Assembly: GCF_001420995.1 (NCBI RefSeq)
Contig: NZ_CP012184.1
Span: forward strand, 4,944,501-5,008,500
Direction: 5' to 3'
Source of the DNA: Pseudonocardia sp. EC080619-01
Lineage (GTDB): Bacteria > Actinomycetota > Actinomycetes > Mycobacteriales > Pseudonocardiaceae
Length of the DNA: 64,000 bases
Shown: one piece after another, positions 16,971-23,863 of the stretch
Numbering within the stretch: the first letter of the stretch is position 1
Layout: each line of letters begins with the position of its first letter
Made by a program: the position numbers and the translations under genes
Notes under the pieces: generated by a model
Seen by the model: the letters and a program-made list of their open reading frames with translations, nothing else
What the model was told of the DNA's origin: nothing
The model's database searches: none

Positions 16971-17376
16971 ACCGCACAGGTTCGAGCTCGTGCGGGAACC
17001 CCCGAAGCTGTGCGGCCGCCCGGTGGCGCCCGCCCTGGGGTGGCGGGGCAGCACCGCGTGGCGGGGCAGCGCGGCGTGGCGGGGCAGCAGGGGAACGGCC
17101 TCGCCGGGAGGCAGGAACCGGGTGTCCGCCGGAAGGGCTCAGAGGCAAGAGGCCTGCCGCGAGGTGGGAGTGCCGTCGTCAGGGTCCATCGCCCCGTCGC
17201 CACGCGGCCGACGACAGCCGCACAGGTTGCCGGGTGACCGCACGGCGTCGAGCCCGTGCGGCAGTCCTTCAGCCTGTGCGACTGCCCATGATCCTCTGCG
17301 GCAGCACCTGAACCTGTGCGGTTGTACGCGGACGTGTGCGGCGCCACCCGGACCTGCGCGGCCTCGGCGCAGGGGC
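16971..17376. repeat. Degenerate 20-bp-period repeat clusters in the 485-bp non-coding region 16899-17383
   Basis: Units begin exactly every 20 bp at 17217, 17237, 17257, 17277, 17297, 17317, 17337 and 17357. A second set begins at 16971, 16991 and 17011. A representative unit is tgcggcagcacctgaacctg. In each cluster the first unit(s) carry CCGCAC and later ones its complement GTGCGG at the same phase. 17238-17261 folds as an 8-bp hairpin (CCGCACGG / CCGTGCGG). No convincing gene covers the region 16899-17383. A 20-bp spacing is close to two DNA turns, as for arrays of protein-binding sites. Confidence 0.7.
17041..17094. repeat. Three 18-bp tandem repeats between the two 20-bp clusters
   Basis: The 12-mer TGGCGGGGCAGC recurs at 17041, 17059 and 17077, exactly 18 bp apart, with degenerate 6-bp tails. 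The period preserves a reading frame, but the surrounding ORFs look random, so I treat it as non-coding. Confidence 0.7.
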
Positions 17377-17383
17377 GGGCGGG

Positions 17384-17821
17384 TCAGTCGGTGGGAGGGG
17401 GCGGTGTGCGTCGGGCGCGGCTGGCCTCGGCGGCGGCCTGGCCGGCGTCCTTGCTGGTCGCGGCGCGGGACGCGAGCTCCTTGTAGGTCAGCGGCTTCCG
17501 TTCGAAGCGGCCCTCGTGGGCGGCGATCGCGTCGCGGTGCTCGCGATGCTCGGGATGGTTCGACTCGAACTCCTGGCGGGCCTCCACGGTCCGGCGCCAG
17601 TGCGTGATCGTGTCCCGGTCGCCGTTGTTCAGTCCCTCCCAGGACTGCGGTGCCGACGACATCGACGTCGGCGGGGCGGCCCGGCCGCGCATCGCCGGGC
17701 TCGGTGGGCGACGGCTCGTCGCCGCGCCGCAGTCCGGGCAGTCGGGCGCCGGCGTCGACCAGGACGGGACCATCAGTTCGAAGCGGGTGCCGCAGGAGCA
17801 CGCGTAGTCGTAGACCGGCAC
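17384..17821 (-). CDS. FmdB-type zinc-ribbon protein
   Basis: 145 residues from a GTG with GAAGG upstream. The N-terminus MPVYDYACSCGTRFELMV with C8, C10 and the later CPDCG (C28, C31) is the FmdB-family regulatory zinc ribbon. The remaining 110 residues are polar and charged, with repeated RRA and RERKPLTYKEL-like segments, and resemble no domain I know. FmdB was described as a regulator of formamidase in Methylophilus; a formamidase-like gene lies about 1.4 kb away, though a link is only speculation. Confidence 0.8.
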   Translation of the reverse strand: MPVYDYACSCGTRFELMVPSWSTPAPDCPDCGAATSRRPPSPAMRGRAAPPTSMSSAPQSWEGLNNGDRDTITHWRRTVEARQEFESNHPEHREHRDAIAAHEGRFERKPLTYKELASRAATSKDAGQAAAEASRARRTPPPPTD

Positions 17822-17843
17822 GGCGACGACCTTCCGGGGCGGG

Positions 17844-17870
17844 GCCCGGCCGCGGAGGTCGCGGCCGGGC
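17844..17870 (-). terminator. Hairpin terminator after the lactonase-like gene
   Basis: GCCCGGCCGCG (17844-17854) pairs perfectly with 17860-17870 across a 5-nt loop. It lies 30 bp after the stop of the gene at 17900-18718 and just before the FmdB start. Confidence 0.65.
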
Positions 17871-17899
17871 CGGGGGACAGGACGGGCGGGGCGGACGGG

Positions 17900-18718
17900 T
17901 CAGGTGTAGGAGTTGCCCGGACCGGTGCGGAGCTCCTTGATCTGGTTCGCGTCGTGTCCGAAGACGACGGTCGCGTCGGTCCGCTCCTGGATGGCGCGGA
18001 TCTTGTCGACCGAGTTGAACCAGGCCACGGTGTCGTAGACGATCCCGGCCGCGATCGGCGGCGGGCCGTAGGACTCCTTCAGGTAGAGCGAGTCCGATGC
18101 GAAGATCATCGTGCCGGAGTCGGCGAGATCGACCTGCAGGCTCATCGTGCCCCAGGTGTGGCCCGGGGTGCGCAGGAGCGTGACGCCCGGGAGCAGCTCG
18201 GTGTCCTCGGAGATCGTGTCGAGCTGGAGGGTGTCGTAGTCCGACTTGATGTGTGCGCCCTTGTTGTGGCCGTCGAAGGAGAACGCCCCCTCCTTCTCGG
18301 CCTCGTCGACGATGATCTTCGTGTCGGCCTTCTCCCAGAACTTCGCGTTCGCCGCGTGGTCGAGGTGCAGGTGGGAGAGGACCAGGTAGTCGATGTCGTT
18401 GGGCTCCAGGTTCAGCTGCTTGAGCCGGGAGTCCAGCCAGTCGTCCTCGGTGGCGGCGTCGACCGGGAAGAACTGGCCCAGCCCGGACGGGGCCCAGCGC
18501 GTCTCCCAGTCGCGGGGGACACCGGCGTCCCACATGAGTTTCTGCCCGTTCGGGTGCTCGACGTAGACGACGTGCGTCGGCACCTCGATCCAGTCGCGCT
18601 GCTTGTCGGGCTGCTGCTGGGTGGCCATCCGGCCCGGATCGATGAGCAGCCACGTCAGGTCGGCGTGCATCGTCCCGGTCGGAAGGATCGTGACCTTGAT
18701 CTTGTCGGTGTCGGACAT
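17900..18718 (-). CDS. Metallo-beta-lactamase fold hydrolase, N-acyl homoserine lactonase-like (AttM/AiiA family)
   Basis: 272 residues. The dinuclear zinc motif HLHLDH (in LSHLHLDHAAN) is followed by RTPGHTWG, the bridging aspartate in FASDSLYL and the last histidine in VFGHDANQ, matching AHL-lactonase-type MBL proteins in order and spacing. The N-terminus TILPTGTMHADLTWLL also fits AttM-type lactonases. The enzyme would open the lactone ring of acyl-homoserine lactones or similar lactones (quorum quenching). Other lactones are possible. It has its own terminator, so it is likely transcribed alone. Confidence 0.83.
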   Translation of the reverse strand: MSDTDKIKVTILPTGTMHADLTWLLIDPGRMATQQQPDKQRDWIEVPTHVVYVEHPNGQKLMWDAGVPRDWETRWAPSGLGQFFPVDAATEDDWLDSRLKQLNLEPNDIDYLVLSHLHLDHAANAKFWEKADTKIIVDEAEKEGAFSFDGHNKGAHIKSDYDTLQLDTISEDTELLPGVTLLRTPGHTWGTMSLQVDLADSGTMIFASDSLYLKESYGPPPIAAGIVYDTVAWFNSVDKIRAIQERTDATVVFGHDANQIKELRTGPGNSYT

Positions 18719-18821
18719 CGCTCTCCTCGTCGAGTGCGGGCGCCCGGGGTGACCCCGGTCTCACCGGATACATGCACACTGCCGCACCGATCGCGCGGGC
18801 GACAAGCCGTGATCGTCGTGG

Positions 18822-18827
18822 CAGGCT
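18822..18827 (+). promoter_or_regulatory. -10 element of leaderless Sua5/YciO gene
   Basis: CAGGCT ends 6 nt before ATG 18834 with no ribosome-binding site between, the pattern seen before several other starts in this window. Confidence 0.4.
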
Positions 18828-18833
18828 GCCGGG

Positions 18834-19454
18834 ATGGCGAGGTACTACGACGTCCACCCGCAGAACCCCCAGCCCCGCAGCATCGGTCAGGTCGCCGACC
18901 TGGTCCGGGAGGGCGGCCTGGTCGCGTACCCCACCGACTCCTGTTTCGCCCTCGGTTGTTCCCTGGGCAACAAGGAGGGCATCGACCGGATCCGGCAGAT
19001 CCGCAAGCTCGACGACAAGCACCACTTCACGCTCGTCTGCGCCGAGTTCGCCCAGCTCGGACAGTTCGTGCAGATCTCCAACGCGGTGTTCCGCGCGGTG
19101 AAGGCGTCCACGCCCGGGAGCTACACGTTCATCCTCCCGGCCACCAAGGAGGTGCCGCGCCGGCTGCTGCACCCGAAGAAGAAGACCGTCGGCGTGCGGA
19201 TCCCGGACCACGCCACGACCCAGGCGCTGCTCGCGAACCTGGGTGAGCCCCTGCTGTCGTCGACCCTGCTGCTGCCCGGCCACGACGAGCCGCTGACCCA
19301 GGGCTGGGACATCAAGGAGGAGCTCGACAACCAGGTCGACGCCGTCATCGACTCCGGCGACTGCGGCACGGAGCCGACGACCGTCGTGGACCTGTCCGGC
19401 GACGAGCCCGAGATCATCCGGACGGGTGCGGGTGATCCGTCCCGGTTCGAGTGA
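18834..19454 (+). CDS. Sua5/YciO/YrdC family protein (threonylcarbamoyl-AMP synthase-like)
   Basis: 206 residues, the length of YciO-type proteins (TsaC alone is about 190). The YrdC fold is shown by LVREGGLVAYPTDSCFALGC, IRQIRKLDDKHHFTLVC, PGSYTFILPATKEVPRRL and VGVRIPDHATTQALL. TsaC/Sua5 makes threonylcarbamoyl-AMP for the t6A37 modification of ANN-decoding tRNAs; YciO members are related but often less active, so the exact role is uncertain. A CAGGCT -10 element just before the ATG suggests a leaderless mRNA. Confidence 0.85.
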   Translation: MARYYDVHPQNPQPRSIGQVADLVREGGLVAYPTDSCFALGCSLGNKEGIDRIRQIRKLDDKHHFTLVCAEFAQLGQFVQISNAVFRAVKASTPGSYTFILPATKEVPRRLLHPKKKTVGVRIPDHATTQALLANLGEPLLSSTLLLPGHDEPLTQGWDIKEELDNQVDAVIDSGDCGTEPTTVVDLSGDEPEIIRTGAGDPSRFE

Positions 19455-19740
19455 TCCGGGCCCGGCGGCGCGCAGCGTGATCGCGCCGTCACGGTCCTGA
19501 CCACGGCCGTCGCGGGAACCCGGCCGTCGGTCGTGCGCGACCGGTTGGTGCGAAGGCTCCCGGTCGCGGGCCGGAGCCGCCCGTCTGCCCGTCGTCCACC
19601 GCCCACCGCATCGGGCCGGGCGGGGAGCCAACCGCCGAGTAGGGTTCGTGAGCGACCCTGTCCGGACCCGTTCCCGTACGGGCCGGGTGGAACGTGACAT
19701 CCGGCCCGGATGTCGTATCAGCCGTTCGGAGGACGATCGC

Positions 19741-21963
19741 GTGGCGCGAGACGACCCGCCGTACAGCCCGTCCGGTCCGGGGCAGGACCCGCCGGCCGGG
19801 CCGGGCGAGGGCGCGAGCGGCGACGCCGTACTGGCCGCCATCGCGCACCGGCTGCGCGCGCGGTCCGAGCGACAGCAGCTCCTGACCGAGCGGTTGCGCT
19901 CGGGCGAGCTGCGCCCCGGGGCCCTCGCCGATCTCGCCGAGCTCGCCGGGGCGGCCCGTCGCGGCGTCCGTGACGGCGAGCACATCCTCGTGCTGGCGGG
20001 CGCGCCGCGCGGCCGGCGGATGTCCCCGCCGACCCCGCTGGGGCAGGCGCTGGACTCGATCGTCGCCGCGAGCGAGGCGGCCTCCCGGACCGTCGTCCCG
20101 CCGACGCCGAGCGTGTCTGTGGACGTCTCGGCCCTGCCCGTCCTGGAGCAGATCCTCGCCGAGCTGCTCGCCCACGCCGCCGGTGCGACCCCGCCCGGGG
20201 AACGGCTGGAGCTGCACACCCGGTGGGGTCCCGACGGCGGCGTCGTCGTCGAGCTGCAGTGCGCCACGCCGCCCCGGCACCGGACCCCGGTCGAGGAGCT
20301 CGACCGCGCGCTGAACACGGCCACCCCCGCCGGTCCCGTCGCGCCACAGGAGATCGGGCTGCACGTCGCCGCACGCCTGGCGCGGGCGATCGGGGCGCGG
20401 CTCGGTGTCCGTGACCCGGCCGCGAGCACCGGGGTCTCGCCGGTCGCGGTGCTGCACCTGCCCTCGTCGGTCGTCGGAGGGGGGCAGCAGCCCGAGCAGC
20501 CCGCCGCCGCTCCGGAGGCCGTCGGTCCGACCGCGTCGCTGCGCCGGCCCGCCTCGCCCGACGCCGTCGGAGACGCGCCCTGGCCGCCGCCGCAGAGCAG
20601 CCGGCGGGACGACGACTCCCTGCCGAGCCGGCTGCCGGCCGCGGCCCAGGCCGGGCCCCCGGCGCCGGACGAGCCCGGGGCGCTGCCCCGCCGGGACACG
20701 CCGGGCCGTCCGCGGGGGATCGCCGGGGCGCAGCCCTTCGGCGCGCCGGACCGGAACGGTGCCGCGGGGCTGTGGACCGCGTCCCCACAGGACTCCGGCT
20801 CGCAGGACTCCGGCCCGCAGGACGTCGCCGCGCAGGAGCCCGGGCCGCAGGACTCCGGGCCGCAGGACGTCGCCGCCCACGGGAACGTCCGGCCGGGCGC
20901 CGATCCGGGTGTCCCGGATGCTGGTGTGCCCGGTGCCGGAGCGCCGAGTTCCGGTCAGCAGGGTCCCGGTCAGCGGGGCCCCGGCCAGGGCCCCGGACCT
21001 CAGGGGCCGGGACAGTACGCTCCGGGCCGGCAGGGGTCCGGTCTGTCCGGGCCTGCTCAGCACGGTCCAGGTCCGCAGGGTCCCGGTCAGCCGAACGCCG
21101 GTCAGCACGGATCGGGTCAGCCGAACTCCGGCCTGCCGGGATCCGGTCAGCAGGGTCCTGGCCACCAGGGCGCCGGCCACCCGGGATCCGGTCAGCCGAA
21201 CCCCGGGCAGCAGGGCATCGGGCTTCCGGGCCCGGGCCGGCAGGGGCCCGGTCCGTACGGCCCCGGCCGGCCCGACCGCTGGGGCACCGGACTGCATCTC
21301 CCCGCCGGTCGCCCGTCCGCCCCCGGACCGGACCGGACCTCCAACGGGGCGGGTCCGGATCCCGCCGGCCCCGACGCGCCCCCGGTCACCGAGGCACTAC
21401 CGGTGTCCGGAGCCCCCGGCACGACCCCACCGGTCGAGCTGTTCGGTCCGTTCGACTCGGAGGTACCGGTCCCGGTGGACGACGCCGACGACACCCCCAT
21501 CTTCGCGTCGGTCGCCTCGGCCTGGTTCCGTGAGCCGTCGACGCCCGAGACCACCGCGCTGCCGGTGAGCAACGGGACCAACGGCAACGGTGCCCCGTCG
21601 GGCAACTGGCAGACCCCCGGCGACGCCGAGTTCGACGCCGCGCGGATCCGCGCCGACCGCGTCGTCGACCTCCCGACGACCGCCCAGGGCCTCCCGCAGC
21701 GGCTTCCCGGCCAGGCGATGGTCCCGCCGCCGTGGCGGGAGACGCCGAACGGCGGTCAGCCGAGCGGCTCCCGGGAGCGGCAGCCCGACCGCGTCCGCAG
21801 CCGGCTGGCGAGCTACCAGCGGGGCCTGCGTGAGGGCAGGCACCGCGCGTCCGAGGACCAGCCGGAACCGGTCAACGGGGCCGCCGTCAACGGGCACTCC
21901 GGCGGCGGCCCGGCCTCGAACGGGCACGGGCTCCACGGCGAGGGCGGCCGCAACGTCGGCTGA
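19741..21963 (+). CDS. Degenerate CvnA-like histidine-kinase homologue with Gly/Pro/Gln-rich tail
   Basis: 740 residues from GTG 19741, chosen for GGAGGA at 19728-19733. Residues 50-245 align by eye with the DHp-like and HATPase region of CvnA-type sensor proteins (LVLAGAPRGRRMSPPTPLGQ; IGLHVAARLARAIGARLGV). The catalytic N-box Asn is replaced (ELLAHA at 141-146 where ELxENA is expected), and the G1 box DxGxG is absent. About 330-560 is low complexity (QQGPGQ-type repeats). The C-terminus recovers CvnA-type motifs GLPQRLPGQAM (650-660) and VRSRLASYQRGLREGR. There is no membrane sensor, and no cvnB-C-D genes follow. Probably a soluble pseudokinase or scaffold. Confidence 0.65.
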   Translation: MARDDPPYSPSGPGQDPPAGPGEGASGDAVLAAIAHRLRARSERQQLLTERLRSGELRPGALADLAELAGAARRGVRDGEHILVLAGAPRGRRMSPPTPLGQALDSIVAASEAASRTVVPPTPSVSVDVSALPVLEQILAELLAHAAGATPPGERLELHTRWGPDGGVVVELQCATPPRHRTPVEELDRALNTATPAGPVAPQEIGLHVAARLARAIGARLGVRDPAASTGVSPVAVLHLPSSVVGGGQQPEQPAAAPEAVGPTASLRRPASPDAVGDAPWPPPQSSRRDDDSLPSRLPAAAQAGPPAPDEPGALPRRDTPGRPRGIAGAQPFGAPDRNGAAGLWTASPQDSGSQDSGPQDVAAQEPGPQDSGPQDVAAHGNVRPGADPGVPDAGVPGAGAPSSGQQGPGQRGPGQGPGPQGPGQYAPGRQGSGLSGPAQHGPGPQGPGQPNAGQHGSGQPNSGLPGSGQQGPGHQGAGHPGSGQPNPGQQGIGLPGPGRQGPGPYGPGRPDRWGTGLHLPAGRPSAPGPDRTSNGAGPDPAGPDAPPVTEALPVSGAPGTTPPVELFGPFDSEVPVPVDDADDTPIFASVASAWFREPSTPETTALPVSNGTNGNGAPSGNWQTPGDAEFDAARIRADRVVDLPTTAQGLPQRLPGQAMVPPPWRETPNGGQPSGSRERQPDRVRSRLASYQRGLREGRHRASEDQPEPVNGAAVNGHSGGGPASNGHGLHGEGGRNVG

Positions 21964-21989
21964 GGCGCGGTGGCCCCGCGGCGGCCGCG

Positions 21990-22952
21990 TCAGGACCGTG
22001 GTCCGGCCGCCCAGCCCTCGGGGTCGTCCCACGCCTGCAGTGTCCGGCGGCTCACGAACGTCCGCCGCTCCCCGCTGACCGGATCGTCGAACTCCAGGGA
22101 GCGGGAGAGCAGCTGCAGCGGACGGGTGAAGTCGCCGTCCGGACGCTGCCGCAGCTCGGGGTAGACGTCGTCGCCGAGGATCGGCACGCCCAGCTCGTTC
22201 AGGTGGACCCGCAGCTGGTGGGTACGTCCGGTGCGGGGGAACAGGCGATATCGGGCCAGCCCGGCGCGGTGCGTGTCGAGCTCGATCCGGGTCTCGGCGT
22301 TCGGCGTGCCCGGCTCCGTCACGGCTGCGAAGATCCCCGGCCGCTTCACGATCCGCGACACCTCGGTGCGGGGCAGTGTGAGCGACGGATCGTGCCGGGC
22401 GATCGCCTCGTAGGTCTTCCCGACCCGGCCCTCGGCGAACAGCATCTGGTACGCCCCGCGCAGCTCCGGGCGCGCGACCAGCAGCAACACCCCGGCCGTC
22501 GCACGGTCCAGCCGGTGCGCGGGGCTCAGCTCGGGCAGTCCGAGCTCGTGCCGCAGCCGCACGAGCACGGTCTGGCGGACGTGCGAGCCGCGCGGGATCG
22601 TCGCGAGCAGGTGGGGCTTGTCGACGACCACGACGTCGTCGTCGGCGTGCAGCACCTCGACCGGGAACGGGACCTCGGCCTCGTCGGGCTCCTCGCGGTG
22701 GAGCCACAGCGTCGTCGACGGCGTGAACGGAGACGACGGCGTCAGTGGCCCGGCCGCCGTCACGATCTCCCCGGCGGCGAGCATCGCGTCGATCCGCCGG
22801 GGATCGACGTGCGGCAGCCGGTCGGCGAGGTGCGCGCGCATCGTCGTCCACTCCCCGGCGGGCGGGGTGCGCAGCCGGGCCGGATCGAGCCCGTCCCGGG
22901 CGGGGAGCGGCGGCACCTCCCGGGACGCGCGTCGGCGGCGGCGGGACCTCAC
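21990..22952 (-). CDS. RluA-family pseudouridine synthase
   Basis: 320 residues from GTG 22952. The catalytic motif HRLDRATAGVLLL (Asp in HRLD) is followed by KTYEAI, the usual RluA strand, and by FPRTGRTHQLRVHLNELGVPILGDDVYP. It isomerises uridine to pseudouridine in rRNA or tRNA. The highly basic start RSRRRRR may bind RNA. A leaderless-type TAGGCT lies 7 nt before the GTG. Convergent with the CvnA-like gene. Target site not predictable. Confidence 0.9.
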   Translation of the reverse strand: MRSRRRRRASREVPPLPARDGLDPARLRTPPAGEWTTMRAHLADRLPHVDPRRIDAMLAAGEIVTAAGPLTPSSPFTPSTTLWLHREEPDEAEVPFPVEVLHADDDVVVVDKPHLLATIPRGSHVRQTVLVRLRHELGLPELSPAHRLDRATAGVLLLVARPELRGAYQMLFAEGRVGKTYEAIARHDPSLTLPRTEVSRIVKRPGIFAAVTEPGTPNAETRIELDTHRAGLARYRLFPRTGRTHQLRVHLNELGVPILGDDVYPELRQRPDGDFTRPLQLLSRSLEFDDPVSGERRTFVSRRTLQAWDDPEGWAAGPRS

Positions 22953-22959
22953 CCCGGCG

Positions 22960-22965
22960 AGCCTA
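22960..22965 (-). promoter_or_regulatory. -10 element of leaderless pseudouridine synthase gene
   Basis: On the minus strand TAGGCT is followed by 7 nt and then GTG 22952, without a ribosome-binding site. It supports this start against the longer open frame upstream. Confidence 0.5.
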
Positions 22966-23006
22966 CGGCGGCGGCCACGAACGCTCCGGCGGCAGGGCCC
23001 GGGCCG

Positions 23007-23012
23007 TACCGT
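23007..23012 (+). promoter_or_regulatory. -10 element of leaderless lipoprotein gene
   Basis: TACCGT is followed by 6 nt and ATG 23019. The element is only 42 bp from the divergent TAGGCT element of the pseudouridine synthase, so the two promoters are back to back. Confidence 0.5.
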
Positions 23013-23018
23013 GGGGCG

Positions 23019-23789
23019 ATGCGGCTCGCAGCGGTCCTGCTCGTGATCGCCGCCGGGCTTGCCGGGTGCGGTGCCGGGCCGCCGGGCGGCGCGCTCACCG
23101 GCGCCGTCATGCAGTACCGCTCGGACATCGCGTCCCGCGTGGTGACCGTCCGGCTGCGCGCCGGCGCCGACGTGCGGGTCGAGCGCGTCGAGCTGCGCCC
23201 GGCCGGGTTCACCCCGTCGGCGCCGGTCGTGCCGGGTGCCGCGCTGGGGGCCGGGACGACGACGGACGTCCGGGTGCCGCTCGGCGCCCCGGACTGCCGT
23301 GCCGCACCGGCCCCCACCACCGCACTCGTCAGCACCGACGGGACGACGGAGACGCTCACCCTCGCCGACGAGCACGACGCGATCGGCGCGCTGCACCGCG
23401 CGGAGTGCGCCGAGCGCGCCGCGCGGGACCGGGCCGACGTCACGTTCGATCCGGTGTGGACGCGGTCCGGGAACCGGCTGCTCGGCACGGTGCGGCTGCA
23501 CCGCCGCGCCGGGACGGAGCCGGTGTCGATCACCGAGCTGGGCGGCACGACCCTGTTCGGCATCACACCCGCGCCCGGGAGCCGCCTCCCGCTGACACTC
23601 GGGCCGTCGGCGCAGGACGTCACTGTGCCGGTGCGCATCGAGGCGGCCCGGTGCGACCGGCACGCGCTGGCGGAGAGCAAGCGCGCGACGGCGTTCGCGG
23701 TCGTCACCGGGGAGCCGCCGGTCCGGCTCACGGTGTCGCCGCAGGACCGTGTGCCGCTGCTCGACTTCGCGGCCGACGTCTGCACCTGA
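23019..23789 (+). CDS. Putative lipoprotein of unknown function
   Basis: 256 residues. The N-terminus MRLAAVLLVIAAGLAGC is a short lipoprotein signal with lipobox LAGC (lipidated C17). The mature part is rich in beta-strand-like alternating sequence, with two similar halves each containing a paired cysteine region (APDCRAAP, HRAECAERA, ARCDRHALAES). I do not recognise a family. The start is fixed by a leaderless -10 (TACCGT). It lies 74 bp upstream of the transporter gene on the same strand but probably has its own role at the outer face of the membrane. Confidence 0.7.
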   Translation: MRLAAVLLVIAAGLAGCGAGPPGGALTGAVMQYRSDIASRVVTVRLRAGADVRVERVELRPAGFTPSAPVVPGAALGAGTTTDVRVPLGAPDCRAAPAPTTALVSTDGTTETLTLADEHDAIGALHRAECAERAARDRADVTFDPVWTRSGNRLLGTVRLHRRAGTEPVSITELGGTTLFGITPAPGSRLPLTLGPSAQDVTVPVRIEAARCDRHALAESKRATAFAVVTGEPPVRLTVSPQDRVPLLDFAADVCT

Positions 23790-23863
23790 CTTGCCCGCAT
23801 GGTGGGTAAGAGTTCATGATGTGGGTCCGCGACAGTGCCGTCGGACCTGCAGGGAGCCCTATC

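Noticed and set aside
16865..17347. Overlapping small open frames across the repeat region on both strands
   Set aside because: Translations are repeat-driven (for example CPATPR/VAGQQG units) without ribosome sites or recognisable domains.
17217..17376. CRISPR array
   Set aside because: The period is 20 bp with no separate conserved repeat and unique spacer, and no cas genes are present.
19489..21297. 600-codon minus-strand frame opposite the CvnA-like gene
   Set aside because: Antisense to a gene with a good ribosome site and recognisable motifs; its translation is LTG/VRL-type low-complexity text mirroring the QGPGQ repeats.
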